DNA of 21,514 bases from Oligoflexia bacterium (lineage in GTDB: Bacteria; Bdellovibrionota; UBA1018): positions 1-21,514 of the forward strand of contig CAIYTD010000022.1 of NCBI GenBank assembly GCA_903928955.1, written 5' to 3'. The first letter of the stretch is position 1; every line of letters begins with the position of its first letter. Made by a program: the position numbers and the translations under genes. This document shows positions 13,962 through 21,514 of this stretch, one piece after another. A model generated the notes under the pieces. The model was not told the origin of the DNA. It saw nothing but the letters and a program-made list of their open reading frames with translations, and ran no database searches.

Positions 13962-15328
13962 GTACTGGCATTTTAGTCGTTGATGATGATGAAGTAACTC
14001 GAAAGCTTTTAAAGGAAGTTTTAGAAAAAGAAGGATATTCTATTCAGCTTGCTGCAAGTGGAGAAGAGGCTGTCCGTCAAATCATAGAAACTCATTTTCC
14101 TATTATTTTAACGGATATTCGTATGCTCGAATTAAATGGAATAGCCGTTTTGCGTGAAGTGAAAAAATCAGAAATACAATCTGCTGTCATTCTCATGACA
14201 GGGTTTGGAAGCATGGAAGGGGCTGTTCAAGCGATTCAGGAAGGTGCTTTTGATTATGTCAGTAAACCCTTTAAAATGGTGGACTTGAAAGCAGTCATTG
14301 CACGCGCTGCAAAGCACTGCGAGTCGTTGAAAGGAATGAAGGGGGCTACGAGTGTGGTTCAGCTGGGCTCCAGTACGAAGAGTTTAATTGGGAAATCGCC
14401 AAAAATTGTAGATGTTTATAAAACTTTGGCTCGAGCAGCCATGTCTTCTAGCACTGTATTGGTGATGGGAGAAAGCGGCACCGGAAAAGAATTGGTTGCC
14501 CGTGCCATCCACGATAATAGCATCCGGAGAACAAAACGTTTTGTTGCCGTCAACTGTGGATCTTTAGCTGAAAATCTTTTAGAATCGGAGCTTTTCGGGC
14601 ATATAAAAGGCTCTTTCACAGGGGCAATTTCAGATAAAGTGGGCCTTTTTGAAGAAGCTAATGGTAGCACACTTTTTTTAGATGAAATTGGTGATATTTC
14701 GCCCTCTCTTCAAATTAAGCTTCTCCGGGTTTTGCAGGAAGGTGAAATCAAGTTGGTTGGGGCATCCCTTTCAAAAAAAGTCAATGTTCGGCTGATTGCA
14801 GCTACTCATCGAGATCTTGAAATGCTTGTTCGAACCGGTAAATTTAGAGAGGATCTTTATTATCGGCTTAAGGTGATCTCTATTGAGCTTCCTCCTTTGC
14901 GAGATCGAATGGAGGATTTGTCGGATCTGATTGAACATTTTCTTGCTCGATATGGGGAGAAAAATAAAAAAAGTGTTTCGCATATCGCAGAGGAAGCAAT
15001 GGAATTGCTAAAAACCTATTTATGGCCAGGAAATATCAGAGAATTAGAAAATGCCATTGAGCGGGCTGTTGCGATGACGAATAGTGCAATTTTATTTCCA
15101 GAAGATTTTCCTTCCGAGATTCAAAGAACTTCGTTCGGATTCTTTCATGAGGGGGTTCCTTCTGGAGTGGCTGGTACTTCTCTTGAGGACATGGAAAAAT
15201 CTCATATTATTCGAGTACTGCATGATGTTAGTTTTAATAAATCTAAAGCTTCAGAGGTATTGGGAATTGATCGGGCTACACTGTACCGGAAAGCACAAAA
15301 ATACGGGATTGAGTTAAGAGGAAAGTAA
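13958..15328 (+). CDS. NtrC-family sigma54-dependent response regulator
   Basis: This 456-residue regulator has the full three-domain plan. The receiver (1-120) has the acidic pocket DDDE (9-12), phospho-acceptor Asp53 in LTDIRM and Lys103 in VSKPF. The AAA+ domain (143-380) has Walker A GESGTGKE (171-178), the sigma54-contact loop at 218-223 reading GSFTGA where GAFTGA is most common, Walker B LFLDEIGD, and an R-finger region YYRLKVISIELPPLRDR. The C-terminal Fis-like helix-turn-helix (408-452) contains NKSKASEVLGIDRATLYRKA. It activates sigma54 RNA polymerase when phosphorylated, presumably by the kinase encoded with it. The one recognisable sigma54 promoter in the window lies just upstream of this gene group. 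Its stop is immediately followed by the ATG of the Nudix gene (TAAATG). Confidence 0.96.
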   Translation: MSTGILVVDDDEVTRKLLKEVLEKEGYSIQLAASGEEAVRQIIETHFPIILTDIRMLELNGIAVLREVKKSEIQSAVILMTGFGSMEGAVQAIQEGAFDYVSKPFKMVDLKAVIARAAKHCESLKGMKGATSVVQLGSSTKSLIGKSPKIVDVYKTLARAAMSSSTVLVMGESGTGKELVARAIHDNSIRRTKRFVAVNCGSLAENLLESELFGHIKGSFTGAISDKVGLFEEANGSTLFLDEIGDISPSLQIKLLRVLQEGEIKLVGASLSKKVNVRLIAATHRDLEMLVRTGKFREDLYYRLKVISIELPPLRDRMEDLSDLIEHFLARYGEKNKKSVSHIAEEAMELLKTYLWPGNIRELENAIERAVAMTNSAILFPEDFPSEIQRTSFGFFHEGVPSGVAGTSLEDMEKSHIIRVLHDVSFNKSKASEVLGIDRATLYRKAQKYGIELRGK

Positions 15329-15964
15329 ATGTTCATTGGACTTACTTCTGAGCAGTTTGAAGAAAAAATCCAATCTGCTTTAAGTTTAGATCTACCGTAT
15401 TCTGATCCCGTTCAGCGCAGGCTAATGGATCCATCGGGATCACAGACTCGTCCTGCCGCAGTATGCATACTTTTTGCCTCTTCCAGTCAGAAGCCTTCTG
15501 GACCCATCCTTTTGTTGACCAAGAGATCTGAGACTCTCGAAATTCATAAAGGGCAAATGGCTTTTCCAGGTGGTCTTTGTGAATCTCAGGATCAGGGAAA
15601 TCCTGTTCGTACTGCATTACGTGAAACCGAGGAGGAAATGGGAATTCCATCTGAATGTATAAAGGTATTGGGTGAATTGCCTCGATTAGTGACAGGCACA
15701 GGATTCTTGATTCAGCCCATAGTAGGAGTTTCAAAAAAATCACTTGAAAAAATGGTTTTGAACCCGAATCCAGATGAAATTGATGAGGTGATTTGGGTCT
15801 CCCTTCAAACCTTGTTGCGTCCTGAAACCTATCGTAATGAATTTTTTTTAAGAGAATTAGTTCAATACCCGATTGATGTGTTTCAGGTTGGTCAGTATCG
15901 CATTTGGGGAGCGACTGGAACGATTCTAAAAAACTTGCTCGACCGGCTGACCACTTTTAGATAA
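15329..15964 (+). CDS. Nudix hydrolase, CoA pyrophosphatase (NudL-like)
   Basis: This 211-residue cytoplasmic enzyme is expected to cut CoA and CoA thioesters to 4'-phosphopantetheine derivatives and 3',5'-ADP. The subfamily motif LLLTKRSETLEIHKGQMAFPGG (in two adjoining parts at 61-82) precedes the Nudix helix TALRETEEEMGI (95-106), which supplies the metal-binding glutamates. The Gly-x5-Glu part of the generic Nudix box is not well matched (Gly at residue 90), a drift I believe is common in CoA-directed members. The closing IWGATGTILKNLLDRL is also typical. It starts directly after the response regulator stop, so it belongs to the same operon, although no functional link to the regulator is obvious. 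Confidence 0.88.
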   Translation: MFIGLTSEQFEEKIQSALSLDLPYSDPVQRRLMDPSGSQTRPAAVCILFASSSQKPSGPILLLTKRSETLEIHKGQMAFPGGLCESQDQGNPVRTALRETEEEMGIPSECIKVLGELPRLVTGTGFLIQPIVGVSKKSLEKMVLNPNPDEIDEVIWVSLQTLLRPETYRNEFFLRELVQYPIDVFQVGQYRIWGATGTILKNLLDRLTTFR

Positions 15965-15978
15965 AACTTCTATCCAAG

Positions 15979-16467
15979 ATGAAACAAAAAAGAATTTGCA
16001 TAGGTTTCTTACTGAGTTTTTGGGCAAGCTTTGCTGGGACCGTGGGGAGGGCGGCTGATTTAGATTGGAAAGGGAAACCGAGTGCTAGTGATCTGGGCGT
16101 CGGAGCTGTCACAGGATTAGGGATTGTGAACTCTTCGCCTGGCTATGTATTTTTAGGCACTCTGAGCAAAAAACTGCTTTATTCTGGATTTATTCCCGAT
16201 ATCAATAACCCCGTATCTCTTGAAGTTCTTCTGGGTCCAGTCTTTCTTTCTAATGGAGCATCGTGGCTCTATAGTGCTCATTTGAGATGGGATTTTGTAA
16301 AAGATTCTATTTGGACGATTTTTGCTGTAGGAGGGGTTGGGGGGGCATCGTTTTCCTTAACGCCCCGTTTTGGAGTGGGATCTTTTTATCGGATTAATGA
16401 AAGTATTTCACTCAGAGGCGATATTAGCCATGATCTCATCGCTTGCGGGGTTCATTTCTCGATTTGA
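15979..16467 (+). CDS. Small exported outer-membrane-barrel-like protein, unknown function
   Basis: The precursor has 162 residues with a signal peptide (CIGFLLSFWASFAGTVGRA, cleavage near residue 25-26). The mature part is rich in glycine and aromatic residues in alternating patterns (VGAVTGLGIVNSSPGYVFLG, SWLYSAHLRWDF, TIFAVGGVGGASF, RFGVGSFYRINESISLRGDI), as in small 8-strand outer-membrane barrels. It ends in HFSI. No specific family is recognised. It follows the Nudix gene by 14 bp without a visible terminator, so it is probably the last gene of the operon. Its final 32 bp overlap the 3' end of the convergent ROK kinase gene. Confidence 0.75.
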   Translation: MKQKRICIGFLLSFWASFAGTVGRAADLDWKGKPSASDLGVGAVTGLGIVNSSPGYVFLGTLSKKLLYSGFIPDINNPVSLEVLLGPVFLSNGASWLYSAHLRWDFVKDSIWTIFAVGGVGGASFSLTPRFGVGSFYRINESISLRGDISHDLIACGVHFSI

Positions 16468-17398
16468 ATGCTACGTGGGCTCCTCCAATCAGGCCCGCTT
16501 CATTATTTAAAGAGGACACGGCTAGCTGGGGAAGAAGATCCCCATTCTTTCTTTCCCGGCTGAGCATTTGTTTGAGATGTTTTTGTGTGGGATGGATGAA
16601 GAGTGGAAAAGCTGCCGCAAAACTTCCCGTAAAAATAATGATTTCTGGGCTATAGATTCGAACATAGTTATAAAGAGCAACACTCATGATTGCAGCATAT
16701 TCTTCAAATGCTGCAAGAGCCCGTGGATCGCGCTGACGGGCTAGATCGGAAATTTTCTTGGCATCGAGTGTACCATTTGAAATTCCTAAAAATAGTTGTT
16801 GTGCTCTTCGCGCAAAATTTCTCCCTGATAGAAATGCTTCTGCACAACCTAAATTTCCGCATCCGCACGGAGCTGACGCATCGTGCGCTCGAAGGATGAT
16901 GTGTCCCGCTTCAGGGTGGAGGTTTTTACCTGACCGAACGAGGGCATCATTGCAAATAATGCCTGTTCCTAAACCTGTTCCGAGTGTCAGCACCATCATA
17001 TTTTTATATTTTTGACCGGCTCCGATCCAGTGTTCTGCTAAAACGGCAGCCGCAGCATCATTTTCTAAAAACACACGGCGCTTTAATTTTTTAGAGAGAA
17101 TTTGGCAAATGGGAACTTTACCCCAACTTTCTTTGGCGGTACCGAAATTAGTGGGATCCAAGAGGATCCCCTTTTTAGGATCTAAGGGGCCAGCGGATGC
17201 AATTCCTATTTTTTCAATTTTAGGATAATTTTTTAGGAGCTGTTGGCCAAGATCAACCAGTTGCTGAATAACAACGGTCTTCCCTTCCTCGAATCGAGCA
17301 GGGACACGAATTTCTTCTAAAATTCTACCCTTGGAGTTCACGACTCCTACTGCTATTTTAGTGCCCCCAAGGTCATAAGACAATACTTTCTGACTCAT
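16436..17398 (-). CDS. ROK-family sugar kinase (glucokinase-like)
   Basis: This 320-residue cytoplasmic kinase has an ATP-binding motif DLGGTK at 9-14. The acidic catalytic motif is LENDAAAAVLAE with Asp114, and LTLGTGLGTGI is the second phosphate-binding loop. The sugar-binding HPEAGHI (Glu163, His166) and the ROK zinc site CGCGNLGCAEAFLSG (Cys178, Cys180, Cys185 with His166) are present. These are the features of bacterial glucokinases and N-acetylmannosamine or fructokinases of the ROK family; the exact sugar cannot be told. There is no N-terminal helix-turn-helix, so it is an enzyme and not a ROK repressor. It is divergent from ftsK with 21 bp between the start codons and overlaps the exported-protein gene at its 3' end. 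Confidence 0.92.
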   Translation of the reverse strand: MSQKVLSYDLGGTKIAVGVVNSKGRILEEIRVPARFEEGKTVVIQQLVDLGQQLLKNYPKIEKIGIASAGPLDPKKGILLDPTNFGTAKESWGKVPICQILSKKLKRRVFLENDAAAAVLAEHWIGAGQKYKNMMVLTLGTGLGTGIICNDALVRSGKNLHPEAGHIILRAHDASAPCGCGNLGCAEAFLSGRNFARRAQQLFLGISNGTLDAKKISDLARQRDPRALAAFEEYAAIMSVALYNYVRIYSPEIIIFTGSFAAAFPLFIHPTQKHLKQMLSRERKNGDLLPQLAVSSLNNEAGLIGGAHVAFKSRNEPRKR

Positions 17399-17419
17399 GA
17401 ATGAGGATGTAACATAGAG

Positions 17420-19849
17420 ATGATGGTAAACCGAAAAAATATCCTAGTAGAAATCAGCAGCATTATAATTTTTGCTTTTGGGATTTTTGGACTCATAGCG
17501 TTATTTACGTATCATTCCAACGATCCTACGTTTACGGGTCAAGCAAGTGCTCTGGCTCGTAATTCTTTTGGTCGTATGGGGGCATTTTTTTCCGCTCCCT
17601 TATTGAATTGTTTTGGAATAGGAGCGTTTGTTCTTCCAGTTTCCTTTTTTCTCGTTTCAGCAACCATTCATAGGCGTGAAGGATTGCTTTCGATTGCAGG
17701 AACACTGAGCGGTATTGCTACTAGCGTAGCTTCGCTGACAGTCTTTTTGGCACTGCATTGGCAAAATTGGTTTTGGGGAGGAACGCAGTTTTTAACAGGG
17801 GGTATATTTGGAGCATGGGTTGCCCAAGCAATGTTAAATTCCTTTAATTATTTAGGATCCTCCATTGTTGCTCTTGTCGTACTCAGTATTTCGATTGCGC
17901 TGACAACTCCGTTTAGTGTCGCGCATTGGGGGGGTAAAGTCATCGCTTCGACTTTGCGATTTCTCGGACGCCTTTTGAAGCTCTTGACTACCTATGGGCT
18001 TTATTTACTGGGTCTAGTAGCCATGCGATTTGCCTATTTTGCCGGTGACGGTTTAAAAAATCTGATAGCAAGTGCAGCACGAGTCTCCAAGAAAAGGGCG
18101 CTTATAAAAGTCGCAGAAAAATCTGTGACTGTAGTGAAATCCACAGTTCTTCCACCAGAAGCTCAAGCAGAATGGGTCGCTGCTGCTATTTGTGATGAAC
18201 AGGTTCAACAGAAGGCTGAAGAAGTAGCAGAAGTGCTCGCTCCAGGAGGGATTAAAATTATGCCTCGTGAAGTAGATGCCGCTTTGAAAGAAGGTCAAAA
18301 GCAGAGTCGCCCTGCAATCAAATCTTTAAGAGGGCAGTGGCAGCTTCCTCCTGTTGAATTTTTGAAAAATCCCCCTTCTGTCGAAGGTACGGTTGATCGA
18401 GAACGATTGATTTCTAATTCTCAAATTTTGAAACAAAAATTTGCAGATTTTGGAATTGATGGTGAAGTCACAGCAGTGCGACCAGGGCCCGTTATTACGC
18501 TTTATGAGTTTAAGCCTGGGCCAGGAGTAAAGGTTTCGAGAATAGCGGCATTAGCGGATGATCTGTCCATGGCACTTTCTGCTCAAAGTGTTCGCATATT
18601 AGCTCCTTTGCCAGGAAAGTCTGTTGTTGGAATAGAGATTCCGAGTGAAACGCGTGAAACGGTTTATTTGAGAGAATTTCTGCAACATACTGACTTTTAC
18701 GGAACGAAACATAGTATTCCGGTTGTAATGGGAAAAGATATTGGTGGTCAAACTTATCTTTCAGATTTGGCTCGGATGCCTCACCTGCTTTGTGCTGGTC
18801 AAACCGGATCAGGCAAATCAGTATTTATGAATGGTCTGATTTGTTCGCTCTTTTATCGCTTTACCCCCGATGAATTAAGGATGATCTTAGTGGATCCTAA
18901 GTTTATCGAATTTCGAGCCTATCAGGATATTCCTCATTTGTTGCTTCCTGTTGTAGATGATCCTAAACAAGCAAGTATTGCATTGAAGTGGGCGGTCCGC
19001 GAAATGGAGCGGCGTTATAGAATTCTAGCAAAGTTAGGAGCTAGAAATCTAGCAAGCTTCAATCAAAAAGTGGATGAAATGGGATCGACAGCAGTCGGCA
19101 ATATTCTTTTTTCAGAGGAAAGTCAGGCCGAAACTTCCACGTCTGTGAGTGGGGGAGACTGGATTGAAGCTTTTGAACCGGATGAAAGTGGTGTGCCTCG
19201 TGTGAGCAAGCTCCCTTACATTGTGGTCATTATCGATGAATTAGCCGATTTAATGATGATTGCTAAAAAAGAGGTAGAGATTTCAATTGCAAGAATTGCG
19301 CAGAAAGCTCGGGCAGCCGGTATCCACCTCATTATTGCAACTCAACGTCCTTCGACCGACGTCATTACTGGATTGATTAAAGCCAACTTACCGTCTCGAG
19401 TTTCTTTTCAATTAGCGAGCTATGTCGACTCCAAGACTATTTTAGATCGTGCTGGAGCTGAAAGGCTGTTAGGTCAAGGAGATATGCTTTTTATTCCGCC
19501 AGGTGTTTCTCAAAACCTCCGTTTGCATGGTGCCTTCCTAGATGATGAAGAGATTAATAAGATTACACAATTTCTGAAGGGTCAGGGAAAACCTGCTTAT
19601 CGAGATGAAATTCTTTTAGCGGAAGATGAGGATTCAGAGGGAGGAGGACTAGAATCTGAGGATGAAGATGAGCTTTTAGTGGAAGCTGTTGAATTAGTAA
19701 AACGATCCGGCCATGCTTCTGCAAGTTTTCTCCAACGCCATTTGAAAGTCGGATATAATCGCGCAGCTCGAATGATTGAAACGATGGAAACTCGTGGGAT
19801 CGTAGGTCCACAGGAGGGTTCACGTCCGAGGGATGTTTTAATGAGTTGA
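17420..19849 (+). CDS. ftsK: DNA translocase FtsK
   Basis: This 809-residue cell-division translocase pumps chromosomal DNA and helps resolve dimers at the septum. The N-terminus has four or five membrane helices within residues 8-200. A linker shorter than in E. coli follows (about 215-320), with an Ala/Glu-rich stretch. The motor shows DGEVTAVRPGPVITLYEFKPG (in part; alpha domain), Walker A GQTGSGKS (460-467), VDPKFIEFRAYQDIPHLL, Walker B IVVIIDELADLMM and IATQRPSTDVITGLIKANLP. The C-terminal gamma domain (about 748-809) has ELVKRSGHASASFLQRHLKV and GYNRAARMIETMETRGIVGP, the winged helix that reads polar chromosomal sequences. Two ATGs sit in tandem at the start, and the ribosome binding site is weak. 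Length and order are those of the SpoIIIE/FtsK family with a short linker. Confidence 0.97.
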   Translation: MMVNRKNILVEISSIIIFAFGIFGLIALFTYHSNDPTFTGQASALARNSFGRMGAFFSAPLLNCFGIGAFVLPVSFFLVSATIHRREGLLSIAGTLSGIATSVASLTVFLALHWQNWFWGGTQFLTGGIFGAWVAQAMLNSFNYLGSSIVALVVLSISIALTTPFSVAHWGGKVIASTLRFLGRLLKLLTTYGLYLLGLVAMRFAYFAGDGLKNLIASAARVSKKRALIKVAEKSVTVVKSTVLPPEAQAEWVAAAICDEQVQQKAEEVAEVLAPGGIKIMPREVDAALKEGQKQSRPAIKSLRGQWQLPPVEFLKNPPSVEGTVDRERLISNSQILKQKFADFGIDGEVTAVRPGPVITLYEFKPGPGVKVSRIAALADDLSMALSAQSVRILAPLPGKSVVGIEIPSETRETVYLREFLQHTDFYGTKHSIPVVMGKDIGGQTYLSDLARMPHLLCAGQTGSGKSVFMNGLICSLFYRFTPDELRMILVDPKFIEFRAYQDIPHLLLPVVDDPKQASIALKWAVREMERRYRILAKLGARNLASFNQKVDEMGSTAVGNILFSEESQAETSTSVSGGDWIEAFEPDESGVPRVSKLPYIVVIIDELADLMMIAKKEVEISIARIAQKARAAGIHLIIATQRPSTDVITGLIKANLPSRVSFQLASYVDSKTILDRAGAERLLGQGDMLFIPPGVSQNLRLHGAFLDDEEINKITQFLKGQGKPAYRDEILLAEDEDSEGGGLESEDEDELLVEAVELVKRSGHASASFLQRHLKVGYNRAARMIETMETRGIVGPQEGSRPRDVLMS

Positions 19850-19886
19850 GTTCCTGCAGCGTGTTTGGTAGCTTAAATGAGAAACT

Positions 19887-20180
19887 ATGCGTAAAAAGCA
19901 GTGTTTGGCTCCTTTTTTTATGACTCTGATTTCTTTCGTGGGGTTTGGGCTCAGTGCTTCTGCTCAAGATGCATTGTCCCCTCAGACTGGGCCTTCGCCT
20001 CATTCTATCTCTGCTGCATCTGAGGAGTCTGGAACTCAACTGGTTCGAAAATCGAAAGGCAAAATCCCCCGTGAAAAAGAAGCCGAAGGCACGCAAGCCC
20101 CCAATCGGTTCGGTGCGGACATCATTATCAAAAGCAGGTACGAGCTTAACGGACAACCCCTCGAAGTGGATACGGATTGA
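19887..20180 (+). CDS. Short exported hypothetical protein overlapping the next gene
   Basis: This 97-residue reading frame starts with a convincing signal peptide (MRKKQCLAPFFMTLISFVGF then GLSASA-QDA). A Ser/Pro-rich stretch (SPQTGPSPHSISAASEE), a charged part and the end RYELNGQPLEVDTD follow. No family is recognised. It starts 37 bp after the ftsK stop without a clear ribosome binding site. Its frame overlaps, out of register, the open frame of the downstream polymerase gene. Either this ORF is real and the polymerase starts near 20113, or it is a chance ORF and the polymerase has a longer basic N-terminus. The signal peptide favours the first reading. Confidence 0.55.
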   Translation: MRKKQCLAPFFMTLISFVGFGLSASAQDALSPQTGPSPHSISAASEESGTQLVRKSKGKIPREKEAEGTQAPNRFGADIIIKSRYELNGQPLEVDTD

Positions 20181-21513
20181 TCGAGCTTTTCCATTGCCTG
20201 CCTATGTAAAGGCGGCACTTCAAATATTGGATGAAGCTGGGCATATTGCCTATGTGGTCGGTGGATGTGTCCGAGATTTTCTTTTGGGGAAAGAACCTAA
20301 AGATTATGACATTGCTACGAGTGCAAGCCCCAATGAATTGTGTCAGCTCTTTCCCGATTCTTTGACTGTTGGGAAGGCCTTCGGTGTGATTAAGGTCTTA
20401 ACCGGGGGAGAACCTCCTCTTTTGGAGATTGCTACATTTAGACGAGATTTAGAGTATCAAGACCATCGCCATCCCAAAGGAGTTGTTTTTTCAGGGCCGA
20501 TTCAGGACGCACTTCGCAGAGATTTTACTATTAATGCGCTTTTTTTTGATCCCAAAACTTTACGAATTCTAGATGCGACCGGAGGAATGGAGGACCTTAA
20601 AAAGGGGATTATTCGAGCTATCGGAAATCCATCTGAACGTTTTAAGGAAGATGCACTCCGATTGCTCCGAGCGATTCGATTTAAAACTCGATTAGGGTTT
20701 CAACTGCATCCTGATACTGCTCAAGCTATACAAGCACGCTCTCGATTGATTTCGAAAGTTAGCAGAGAGCGTATTCGAGATGAGTTATCTCTCATGTGGA
20801 CTGGTCCTAGACCAGCAGAAGCACTGCGTTACCTTTCGGATCTTGGACTTCTTCGTTTTATTCTTCCTGAGGTGGAAGCATTAAAGGGAATCGCACAAAT
20901 TCCATCTATCCATCGAAAAGAAGATGTTTGGAGTCACCTTTTAAAGACATTAGATTGTCTGGCGGCTCAAAATCCGGTCAGGTCTGTGATTGTGTCTTGG
21001 GTTGCCGTTTTGCATGAAGTGGGCAAACCGATTGTTGCTCAATTAAATGAAGAAAAGAATTTTAATGGGCATGAAATTGAAGGTTCAAAATTAGCTGGAA
21101 AGATTGCAAATCGTCTGAAAATGTCAAAAATAGATTGCAATAAAATCTCCGCAATGGTTGGTGCTCATCTCAAGTTTAGAGAAGTCTTTCAGATGCGTGA
21201 ATCTACATTACAGAGATTTATTCGAGAAGATTATTTTGAAGAATTGTTAGCCTTCTATAAAGCAGATGCGATTGTATCAGATGGTAATTTAGCGTTCTAT
21301 GAATTCTGTTTATTCCGCTTGGAGTCGATAAAAAAATCAGATTCTTTAGGTCTTCCTCGGCTATTAGATGGTAACGACTTGATTCAACTTGGGTTTCACC
21401 CTGGTCCTGGTTTTTCAGAAATGATCAATACAATTCAAGATCTTTCGCTTGAGAAGAAAGTAAACTCCAAAGAAGAAGCTTTGGAATATATTATGAAGAA
21501 TTTTGTGAAGTAG
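20113..21513 (+). CDS. Poly(A) polymerase / tRNA nucleotidyltransferase family protein
   Basis: This nucleotidyltransferase of the class II CCA-adding/PcnB superfamily adds A (or CCA) to RNA 3' ends. From the GTG at 20113 the head domain has AYVVGGCVRDFLLGKEPKDY followed by DIATSASP, with metal-binding Asp64 and Asp66. Then come EIATFRRDLEYQDHR, the RRDFTINALFFDP motif and the RNA-binding helices FKEDALRLLRAIRFKTRLGF. A C-terminal HD-type domain follows (VWSHLLKTLD, FNGHEIEGSKLA, VGAHLKF). The expected HD pair reads His301-Glu302 in VLHEVGKP. Whether it is a poly(A) polymerase or a CCA enzyme cannot be settled by eye. The start is uncertain: the frame is open back to a TTG at 19945, with a very basic stretch KAKSPVKKKPKARKPP that overlaps the preceding ORF. 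The gene is complete, ending 1 base before the window edge. Confidence 0.9.
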   Translation: MRTSLSKAGTSLTDNPSKWIRIDRAFPLPAYVKAALQILDEAGHIAYVVGGCVRDFLLGKEPKDYDIATSASPNELCQLFPDSLTVGKAFGVIKVLTGGEPPLLEIATFRRDLEYQDHRHPKGVVFSGPIQDALRRDFTINALFFDPKTLRILDATGGMEDLKKGIIRAIGNPSERFKEDALRLLRAIRFKTRLGFQLHPDTAQAIQARSRLISKVSRERIRDELSLMWTGPRPAEALRYLSDLGLLRFILPEVEALKGIAQIPSIHRKEDVWSHLLKTLDCLAAQNPVRSVIVSWVAVLHEVGKPIVAQLNEEKNFNGHEIEGSKLAGKIANRLKMSKIDCNKISAMVGAHLKFREVFQMRESTLQRFIREDYFEELLAFYKADAIVSDGNLAFYEFCLFRLESIKKSDSLGLPRLLDGNDLIQLGFHPGPGFSEMINTIQDLSLEKKVNSKEEALEYIMKNFVK

Positions 21514-21514
21514 A

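Noticed and set aside
14609..14626. GSFTGA in place of GAFTGA as a sign that the regulator does not use sigma54
   Set aside because: Ser for Ala is conservative and the critical FTGA is intact; together with the nearby sigma54 promoter the regulator is likely functional.

Overview
The window looks like a chromosomal segment of a Gram-negative, AT-leaning bacterium. Supporting evidence is a TonB-dependent outer-membrane receptor, several Sec signal peptides, a small outer-membrane-barrel-like protein, an NtrC-type sigma54 activator and an EpmA-like protein. The mixture recalls Bdellovibrionota or other former Deltaproteobacteria, but that placement is an inference from gene content only.

Layout. 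(1) 1-1190 is a graveyard of two transposase pseudogenes on the minus strand: a TnpB (IS605 OrfB) relic running off the left edge and a Tn5-like IS4 relic with its YREK motif still readable. (2) 1193-6636, minus strand, holds a probable sensory module: a CHASE8 hybrid histidine kinase translationally coupled to a YfiR-family periplasmic protein, then a TonB-dependent receptor and a PduO-type cobalamin adenosyltransferase. A decayed LamG domain on the plus strand lies between yfiR and the receptor gene. (3) 6749-6825 is tRNA-Gly(GCC). (4) 6828-10834 is accessory DNA: a class 3 lipase-like protein, a glycine-rich protein cut off by an intact IS982-family element with perfect 20-bp inverted repeats, and an exported hexapeptide-repeat protein. 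The last has a structured 5' leader that can hide its Shine-Dalgarno sequence, and it is followed by a leftover tail of a second copy. (5) 10806-12068, minus strand, is an EpmA-like lysyl-tRNA synthetase paralogue. (6) 12094-16467, plus strand, holds a sigma54-type promoter and an upstream dyad in front of a small exported Lys-rich protein, a terminator, an NtrB/NtrC-like pair (ATGA overlap), a Nudix CoA pyrophosphatase and a small outer-membrane-like protein. (7) 16436-17398, minus strand, is a ROK sugar kinase, divergent by only 21 bp from (8) ftsK, a short exported ORF, and a poly(A) polymerase/tRNA nucleotidyltransferase-family gene that ends at the right edge.

How the genes may work together. 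The receptor, YfiR and CHASE8-kinase genes plausibly form an envelope-sensing chain in which a YfiR-like periplasmic protein restrains a CHASE8 sensor whose output is phosphorelay instead of the diguanylate cyclase of the classical YfiN system. The NtrB/NtrC-like pair lies directly downstream of a sigma54 promoter driving a tiny Lys-rich secreted protein, so that protein is the obvious candidate target of the pair. The remaining genes are mostly housekeeping (FtsK, poly(A) polymerase, Nudix hydrolase, ROK kinase, tRNA) interleaved with mobile-element debris.
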